NCBI RefSeq assembly: GCF_004011505.1
Contig: NZ_SAUN01000001.1
Location: 10,629,501-10,693,500 of the forward strand
Source: Nonomuraea polychroma
GTDB taxonomy: Bacteria; Actinomycetota; Actinomycetes; Streptosporangiales; Streptosporangiaceae
Direction of reading: 5' to 3'
DNA: 64,000 bases
Shown: piece by piece, positions 59,006 to 64,000 of the stretch
How positions within the stretch are numbered: the first letter of the stretch is position 1
Layout: each line of letters starts with the position of its first letter
Program-made: the position numbers and the translations under genes
The notes under the pieces: model-generated
The model's database searches: none
Told to the model about the DNA's origin: nothing
What the model saw: only the letters and a program-made list of their open reading frames with translations

Positions 59006-60147
59006 TGCCCGCCGGGCTCAACCGGGCGCTGCTCACCGTGGCCGGCGCCGTCATCGCCATCGTCCTGGCCATCGCGATCTCCAGCGTGGCGATCGTCGCC
59101 GCGGGCGCCAACCCGCTGGACGCGTTCGCCGCTTTTTTCAACTTCGGCGAGACGCCACGGGCGGTGGTCAACGGCGTCGCGGCGTTCCTCAACCGGGCGG
59201 TGCCGCTGTTCATCGCCGGTCTGGCGGTGGCCGTCGGCTTCCGCATGAACCTCTTCAACATCGGCGTGGAGGGGCAATACCGGCTGGCCGCCATTTGCGC
59301 GGCGTACGTAGGCTCGACGTTCACCGCCCCCGCGCCGATCCAGATCGCCGTGATCGTGGTGGTCGCGGCGGCCGTCGGCGGCCTCTACGCGCTGATCCCC
59401 GCGGTCATGAAGGTGACCAGGGGCGTGAACGAGGTCATCGCCACGATCATGCTCAACTACATCGCGATCAACCTGACGTCCTTTCTGGTGCGAGGGCCGT
59501 TCGCGGGGCAGCGCGGCGAAGGGCAGCTCACCACGACCACGCCCGAGTTGGCGGACTCGGCCATGTTCCCCAATCTCAACTTCATCTTCGACTGGTTCGG
59601 GCAGCCGTCGCCGACCCGTGGGGGCGGCCTGTGGGGCTTCCTGCTCCTGGCGGTCGTGCTCGGTCTGGCGGTCTGGGTGGTGCTGGAGCGCACCCGCTTC
59701 GGCTTCAACGTGAAGGCCAGCGGGCTCAACAGCCCGGCCGCGCTCGCCTCCGGCGTCGACCCGAAGAAGATGATCATTGCGGCGATGGTGCTGTCCGGTG
59801 GCATCGCCGGGCTCATCGGCCTTCCGGAGATCCTCGGCGACAGGGGCGCCTTCAATTCCAACTTCACCGCCGGTCTGGGCTTCCTGGGCATCGCGGTGGC
59901 GTTGCTCGGCAGGAACAAGCCCGTGGGCATCGCAGTCGCCGCGTTGCTGTTCGCCTTCCTCGACCGGGCCCAGGGAGCGCTGCAGTTCGCGGAGGTTCCC
60001 GCGTCCGTCATCACGATCATCCAGGGAGTGATCGTCCTGCTGGTCGTGGTGGCGAACGAGGTGACCAAACGGCTGGCGCTCAGGCTCGAAGAACAGCGAG
60101 CCGCCCAGCAGCTTGGCAGGAACACTCCGGTTGAGGTGGCAGCATGA
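59005..60147 (+). CDS. nucleoside ABC transporter permease 1
   Basis: A 380-residue permease with about nine transmembrane helices (for example LLTVAGAVIAIVLAIAISSVAIVAAGANPLDAF; FIAGLAVAVGFRMNLFNIGVEGQYRLAAICAAY). The NIGVEGQ motif is shared by the BmpC/NupB family. ATG 59005 shares a base with the ATPase stop. The stop overlaps permease 2 by four bases (ATGA). Confidence 0.93.
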   Translation: MPAGLNRALLTVAGAVIAIVLAIAISSVAIVAAGANPLDAFAAFFNFGETPRAVVNGVAAFLNRAVPLFIAGLAVAVGFRMNLFNIGVEGQYRLAAICAAYVGSTFTAPAPIQIAVIVVVAAAVGGLYALIPAVMKVTRGVNEVIATIMLNYIAINLTSFLVRGPFAGQRGEGQLTTTTPELADSAMFPNLNFIFDWFGQPSPTRGGGLWGFLLLAVVLGLAVWVVLERTRFGFNVKASGLNSPAALASGVDPKKMIIAAMVLSGGIAGLIGLPEILGDRGAFNSNFTAGLGFLGIAVALLGRNKPVGIAVAALLFAFLDRAQGALQFAEVPASVITIIQGVIVLLVVVANEVTKRLALRLEEQRAAQQLGRNTPVEVAA

Positions 60148-61424
60148 CCAGGTTCACCAAGTACCACCTCGTGCTCATCGGCGTCGCCGCGCTTCTGCTG
60201 CTGATGTCGCTGGTACGCGTCGTTTCGGGCCAGAACGACATCACCTCCTCCGGCACGTTCGCCGCCGCGCTGCTGCTGGCGGTGCCGATCGGCCTTGCCG
60301 GACTCGGCGGGTTGTGGGCCGAGCGGGCCGGCGTGGTCAACATCGGGCTCGAAGGCATGATGGTGCTCGGCACCTGGTTCGCCGGCTGGGCCGGATACCA
60401 GTGGGGCCCGGTGGCCGCGTTGATCGCGGGGCTGCTGGGCGGCGCGCTGGGCGGTCTCATCCACGCCGTGGCCACCGTGACCTTCGGCGTGGACCACATC
60501 ATCAGCGGCGTCGCCATCAACCTGCTCGGTCCCGGCGTCACCCGCTTCCTGTCCGAGGTGCTCTACAAGGAGGGCACCCCGGCGGCCGACGCCGGCGCGG
60601 GCATCACGACCTCGCCCGCGGTCACCGGGCGGACGTGGGAGCCCAGCCTGCCGCTGCTCTCGGATGGCCCCGACCTGCTCGGAAAGCTCGAGAACACCCA
60701 CTGGTTCCTGCTCTCCGACCTCGCCGGCATCATGCGTGGCCTCACCCACGAGGTGAACGTCCTGGTGATCCTGGCGGTCCTGCTGCTGCCGCTGACGTTC
60801 TTCGTGCTCTGGCGCACGGCCTTCGGCTTGCGGCTGCGCTCGGCCGGCGAGAACCCGTGGGCGGCCGAGTCGCTGGGCGTGAACGTCTACCTGATCAAGT
60901 ACGTCGCGGTCGTCATCTCCGGCGCGTTCGCCGGGCTCGGCGGCGTGTTCCTGGTCTTCGTCTCCGACAAGTACGTCGAAGGCCAGACGCAGGGGCGCGG
61001 CTTCATCGGCCTGGCCGCGATGATTTTCGGAAACTGGCGGCCTGGCGGGCTCGCCGCGGGCGCCTCGCTGTTCGGTTACACCGAAGGGCTGCGGCTGCGC
61101 AGTTCGGGGGCGATCACGTCGGTCTTCCTGTTCGGCGCGGTGCTGCTGCTTGTCTACCTGATCATCAGGGTGCGCCGGATGCTCTCGCCCGACCAGCCGG
61201 CCGAGCTGGCGGCCAGGAACCCCAAGGACTACACACTGATGGCCGCCGCGGCCGCGGGTATGGTCGTGCTGTTCTGGCTCTGGATGACCGTCGACCAGCT
61301 GCCGGGTGAGTTCGTCTTCATCACACCACACGTGCTCACGCTGCTCGTGCTCCTGGTGGCTTCGCAGCGGCTGCGGATGCCCAAGGCCGACGGCGTGCGC
61401 TACCGCCGGGGGGAACAACGTTGA
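60144..61424 (+). CDS. nucleoside ABC transporter permease 2
   Basis: A 426-residue permease with about ten transmembrane helices. The AERAGVVNIGLEGMMVLGTWFAGWAGYQ block is the hallmark of the second (NupC-type) subunit; it pairs with permease 1. It has an extra extracytoplasmic loop (about residues 150-195) and a C-terminal pair of helices longer than usual. ATG 60144 overlaps the previous stop; the gene ends by overlapping cdd (TTGA). Confidence 0.92.
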   Translation: MTRFTKYHLVLIGVAALLLLMSLVRVVSGQNDITSSGTFAAALLLAVPIGLAGLGGLWAERAGVVNIGLEGMMVLGTWFAGWAGYQWGPVAALIAGLLGGALGGLIHAVATVTFGVDHIISGVAINLLGPGVTRFLSEVLYKEGTPAADAGAGITTSPAVTGRTWEPSLPLLSDGPDLLGKLENTHWFLLSDLAGIMRGLTHEVNVLVILAVLLLPLTFFVLWRTAFGLRLRSAGENPWAAESLGVNVYLIKYVAVVISGAFAGLGGVFLVFVSDKYVEGQTQGRGFIGLAAMIFGNWRPGGLAAGASLFGYTEGLRLRSSGAITSVFLFGAVLLLVYLIIRVRRMLSPDQPAELAARNPKDYTLMAAAAAGMVVLFWLWMTVDQLPGEFVFITPHVLTLLVLLVASQRLRMPKADGVRYRRGEQR

Positions 61425-61816
61425 GCATCGACTGGGACGCGCTGCGGGACCAGGCCGCGGAGGCCATGCGGTACGCGTATGCGCCGTACTCGAAATTCCC
61501 CGTGGGGGCGGCGGCGCTCGTCGACGACGGCAGGATCGTCACCGGCTGCAACGTCGAGAACGCCTCCTACGGGCTCGGCCTGTGCGCCGAGTGCGGGCTG
61601 GTGTCGGCGCTGCAGCGGTCCGGCGGCGGCCGCCTGGTGGCCTTCACCTGCGTGGACGGCCACGGCGAGCTGCTGATGCCGTGCGGGCGCTGCCGGCAGC
61701 TCCTGTACGAGTTCGGTGGTGACGACCTGCTGGTCGAGACCGTCGACGGGCCGAAGCCGATGTCCGAGATCCTGCCGTACGCGTTCGGTCCTGACGACCT
61801 GAGCAGGAGCGCATAG
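61421..61816 (+). CDS. cdd: cytidine deaminase
   Basis: A 131-residue tetrameric-type cytidine deaminase converting (deoxy)cytidine to (deoxy)uridine. Zinc site CAEC with Cys55 and catalytic Glu57, plus PCGRC (Cys88, Cys91). NPxGxA region appears as YSKFPVGAAALVDDGRIVTGCNVENASYG. The TTG start at 61421 overlaps the permease stop by four bases. Couples import of pyrimidine nucleosides to salvage. Confidence 0.95.
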   Translation: MSIDWDALRDQAAEAMRYAYAPYSKFPVGAAALVDDGRIVTGCNVENASYGLGLCAECGLVSALQRSGGGRLVAFTCVDGHGELLMPCGRCRQLLYEFGGDDLLVETVDGPKPMSEILPYAFGPDDLSRSA

Positions 61817-63096
61817 TGGATGCCATCGAGGTCATCCGCGCCAAGCGGGACGGCGGCGAGCTGACCACGGCCCAGATCGACTGGGTGATCGCCGCCTACA
61901 CGCGCGGCGACGTGGCCGACGAGCAGATGTCCGCGCTGGCCATGGCCATTCTGCTGAACGGCATGAACCGGCGGGAGATCGCCGACTGGACGCAGGCCAT
62001 GATCCGCTCCGGCGAGCGAATGGACTGGTCGATGCTGGACCGGCCCACTGCCGACAAACACTCCACCGGCGGGGTGGGCGACAAGATCACGCTTCCGCTG
62101 GCGCCGCTGGTGGCGGCGTGCGGCGCGTACGTGCCGCAGCTGTCCGGGCGCGGCCTCGGCCACACCGGCGGAACCCTCGACAAGCTGGAGTCCATCCCGG
62201 GCTGGCGGGCCTCGCTCTCCAACGACGAGATGCTGCACGTCCTGCGCTCGGCCGGCGCCGTCGTCTGCGCGGCGGGCTCGGGCCTCGCCCCCGCCGACAA
62301 GAAGCTGTACGCGCTGCGCGACGTCACCGGCACCGTCGAGTCCATCCCGCTGATCGCCTCGTCGATCATGTCAAAGAAGATCGCCGAAGGGACCGGGTCG
62401 CTCGTCCTCGACGTGAAGGTCGGCTCCGGGGCGTTCATGAAGGACGTCGCGACGGCGCGTGAGCTGGCCGAGACGATGGTCGCGCTCGGCACGGACGCGG
62501 GGGTGCGCACGGTCGCGCTGCTCACCGCGATGGACCGGCCCCTGGGGCGGGCCGTGGGCAACGCGCTGGAGGTCGAGGAGTCCGTCGAGGTCCTCGCCGG
62601 CGGCGGGCCCTCTGACGTGGTGGAGCTGACGGTACGGCTGGCGCAGGAGATGCTGGAGGCGGCCGGGGTCGCCTCCGGCAAGGACCCGGCCAAGGCGCTG
62701 CAGGACGGCTCGGCCATGGACGCCTGGCGGCGGATGATCGTCGCTCAGGGCGGGGATCCGGACGCCGTGTTGCCGCGCGCGGCCGAGACCATGGTCGTCG
62801 AGGCGCCGGCGTCGGGGGTGCTGACCCGGCTGGACGCTTACGCGGTGGGCCTGGCGGCCTGGCGGCTGGGAGCGGGGCGGGCGCGCAAGGAGGACCCGGT
62901 GTCGTTCGGAGCCGGCGTCACGCTGCACGCCAAGCCCGGGGATCTCGTGCGGGCCGGGCAGCCGTTGATGACGTTGCACGCCGATGAGACCGAGCGGTTC
63001 GCGCGGGCGTTGGAGGCGTTGGAGGGCGGTTACGCGGTGGGGGACTCCACCGAGGAGCACCTCCCGCTCGTCATCGACCGCATCATTACACCGTAG
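61816..63096 (+). CDS. deoA: thymidine phosphorylase
   Basis: A 426-residue pyrimidine-nucleoside phosphorylase that splits thymidine or deoxyuridine to base and deoxyribose-1-phosphate. The signature KHSTGGVGDKITL and GRGLGHTGGTLDKLESIPG are present; SSIMSKKIAEGTGSLVLDVKVGSGAFMK is the phosphate site. GTG 61816 shares its first base with the cdd stop (TAGTG). It closes the operon; nothing recognisable lies in 63097-63229. Confidence 0.95.
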   Translation: MDAIEVIRAKRDGGELTTAQIDWVIAAYTRGDVADEQMSALAMAILLNGMNRREIADWTQAMIRSGERMDWSMLDRPTADKHSTGGVGDKITLPLAPLVAACGAYVPQLSGRGLGHTGGTLDKLESIPGWRASLSNDEMLHVLRSAGAVVCAAGSGLAPADKKLYALRDVTGTVESIPLIASSIMSKKIAEGTGSLVLDVKVGSGAFMKDVATARELAETMVALGTDAGVRTVALLTAMDRPLGRAVGNALEVEESVEVLAGGGPSDVVELTVRLAQEMLEAAGVASGKDPAKALQDGSAMDAWRRMIVAQGGDPDAVLPRAAETMVVEAPASGVLTRLDAYAVGLAAWRLGAGRARKEDPVSFGAGVTLHAKPGDLVRAGQPLMTLHADETERFARALEALEGGYAVGDSTEEHLPLVIDRIITP

Positions 63097-63229
63097 TCCG
63101 GCGGAGCGTGCGTCTGCGCCTGTCCCGCCGTCCGGGCTGAGGTCCCCTTGAGGGGAAGGGAAAGGGGCTGAGGCGGGCGGGCGCGTGCTCGCTACGGGCG
63201 GGGGTGACGCGTGTCCCGGGGTGGCCTGG

Positions 63230-63619
63230 TCAGGAGGTCACGGCGGCCGGGGTTTCGGTGAAGATGCCGCACAGGACGGCGCGGTGGGTGGGGAGGGCCT
63301 CGGCGTGGCGGGCCCGGCCCTCGTCGGTGATGCACACGAAGACGCCGCGCCGGTCCTCGTCGCATGCGCCCCGTGACACGAGCGCAGCCTTCTCCAGTCG
63401 GGCCACAACCCTGGACAACGCGCTCTGGCTCAGGTGGACCTCGTCGCAGAGCTCCTGCAGCCGCAACTTCTTGTCGTGGTGGACGATCCGGTCCAGCACC
63501 TCGAACTCGCTGGGCCCCAGCCCGTGCCGGTCGCCCAGCTCCCGCTCCAGCGCGCACATCGCTTTGGCGTGCTTCGCCAGGACGTAATGCCAGGTCTCGA
63601 GCACGAACTCCTCGTCCAT
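63230..63619 (-). CDS. MarR-family regulator
   Basis: A 129-residue winged-helix regulator: LGPSEFEVLDRIVHHDKKLRLQELCDEVHLSQSALSRVVARLEKAALVSRGACDEDRRGVFVCITDEGRAR. The DEDRRG wing and helix order fit MarR. ATG 63619. It is divergent from the MFS transporter with two palindromes between, and probably controls efflux. Confidence 0.87.
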   Translation of the reverse strand: MDEEFVLETWHYVLAKHAKAMCALERELGDRHGLGPSEFEVLDRIVHHDKKLRLQELCDEVHLSQSALSRVVARLEKAALVSRGACDEDRRGVFVCITDEGRARHAEALPTHRAVLCGIFTETPAAVTS

Positions 63620-63663
63620 GTCGCGGAGGTTACCACCTCGCTAAAACTTATGCAACGACATTA

Positions 63664-63691
63664 AATGCGCTTGCATTAGATGCAATTGCAT
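63664..63691. promoter_or_regulatory. candidate MarR operators before MFS transporter gene
   Basis: AATGC-GCTT-GCATT (63664-63677) is followed by the perfect 12-bp palindrome ATGCAATTGCAT (63680-63691). The AT-rich TGCA-containing sites sit in the 87-bp divergent spacer and are the likely binding sites of the neighbouring MarR protein. Confidence 0.7.
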
Positions 63692-63706
63692 GTAGTGTTC
63701 TGGTTC

Positions 63707-64000
63707 ATGTCCTCTTCCACTTCCTCAACTTCCGCATCGCTTTCCTCCCGTTGGGGCTTGCTGACCGTGCTCTGCGCGGTGATCTTCCTGGACGCCCTGG
63801 ACGTCTCGATGGTCGGTGTCGCTCTCCCCGCCATCCAGCACGACCTGGGTTTGAGCACGTCGTCTTTGCAGTGGGTGGTCAGCGGTTACGTGCTCGGCTA
63901 CGGCGGTCTTCTGTTGCTCGGGGGCAGGACCGCCGACCTGCTCGGGCGGCGCAGGGTGTTCCTGGTCGCGCTGGGTGTTTTCGCCGTCGCGTCGCTGCTC
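63707..64000 (+). CDS. MFS drug-efflux-type transporter (3' end cut by window)
   Basis: The first 98 residues are present; the gene runs off the window. LLTVLCAVIFLDALDVSMVGVALPAIQHDLGLSTSSLQWVVSGYVLGYGGLLLLGGRTADLLGRRRVF matches the start of 14-helix MFS (DHA2) drug transporters: helix 1 with the D-x-x-x-V-A-L-P motif C, and motif A GRTADLLGRRRVF. Its substrate is unknown. A Ser/Thr-rich N-terminal tail precedes it. Controlled, likely, by the divergent MarR. Confidence 0.88.
   Translation, partial: MSSSTSSTSASLSSRWGLLTVLCAVIFLDALDVSMVGVALPAIQHDLGLSTSSLQWVVSGYVLGYGGLLLLGGRTADLLGRRRVFLVALGVFAVASLL

Noticed and set aside
59457..61418. A 653-codon minus-strand frame opposite the permeases
   Set aside because: His/Arg/Gln-rich shadow of hydrophobic membrane-protein codons.

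Overview
The window is a high-GC chromosomal segment from a filamentous actinobacterium. WhiB and actinobacterial PcrA proteins, GTG/TTG starts, rare TTA codons, and the order sucC-sucD-DUF6350-purN-purH, folD and mdh support this. The overall flavour suggests a Streptosporangiaceae member such as Nonomuraea; that is an impression and was not tested by any search. Most of the window is ordinary core and peripheral metabolism, with no phage, plasmid, transposase, CRISPR array, rRNA or tRNA that I could recognise.

Layout. 1-8558: end of an L,D-transpeptidase gene, a secreted beta-trefoil-like protein, PcrA helicase, a PIG-L deacetylase, a VapBC toxin-antitoxin pair with a clear operator, a CPBP membrane protease, a WhiB protein, a zinc-metallopeptidase lipoprotein and a GCS2-type ligase. 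8559-9146: a long spacer carrying a 36-bp tandem array in front of a galE-like gene. 9147-18866: galE-like epimerase, a secreted LprG-like protein, sucCD, a DUF6350 membrane protein bracketed by a 123-bp inverted repeat and 23-bp tandem repeats, then purN-purH. 18863-25043: a minus-strand operon of GH38 alpha-mannosidase, a parvulin-like protein and a ROK kinase, with a LacI-type operator upstream. 25184-30224: folD, then an RpiR regulator and NagZ divergent from a Tat-exported GH10-like hydrolase (cell-wall or glycan turnover). 30353-39507: an FHA-HTH protein and a group of TCA-cycle genes (citrate synthase, icd, mdh) interspersed with a polysaccharide deacetylase, a saccharopine-dehydrogenase-like reductase and a Ser/Thr kinase fused to a solute-binding domain. 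39507-43073: a second galE, a CNNM/CorC transporter-like protein and trpS. 43172-48673: regulators (XRE, two MarR), gene debris, a haloalkane-dehalogenase-like hydrolase and an amidohydrolase. 48688-55958: YihY protein, D,D-carboxypeptidase, an orphan PGM1-type ATP-grasp ligase, an M20 amidohydrolase and a secreted X-Pro dipeptidyl-peptidase. 56240-63096: a nucleoside uptake and salvage operon (BMP lipoprotein, ABC ATPase, two permeases, cdd, deoA). The window ends with a MarR gene divergent from a truncated MFS transporter.

How genes work together: TCA enzymes (sucCD, citrate synthase, icd, mdh) and purine/folate enzymes (purN, purH, folD) share the window but are in separate transcription units. 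Three MarR genes each sit divergent from an enzyme or transporter gene with palindromes in between, the usual layout for substrate-responsive local control. The nucleoside operon is tightly coupled by 1-4 base overlaps and joins import to deamination and phosphorolysis.

The signals I would look at first are the 123-bp inverted repeat with 23-bp arrays around DUF6350, a short leader ORF with its ribosome-binding site buried in a hairpin before citrate synthase, the 36-bp array before galE, the kinase-binding-protein fusion, and the orphan PGM1-like ligase.
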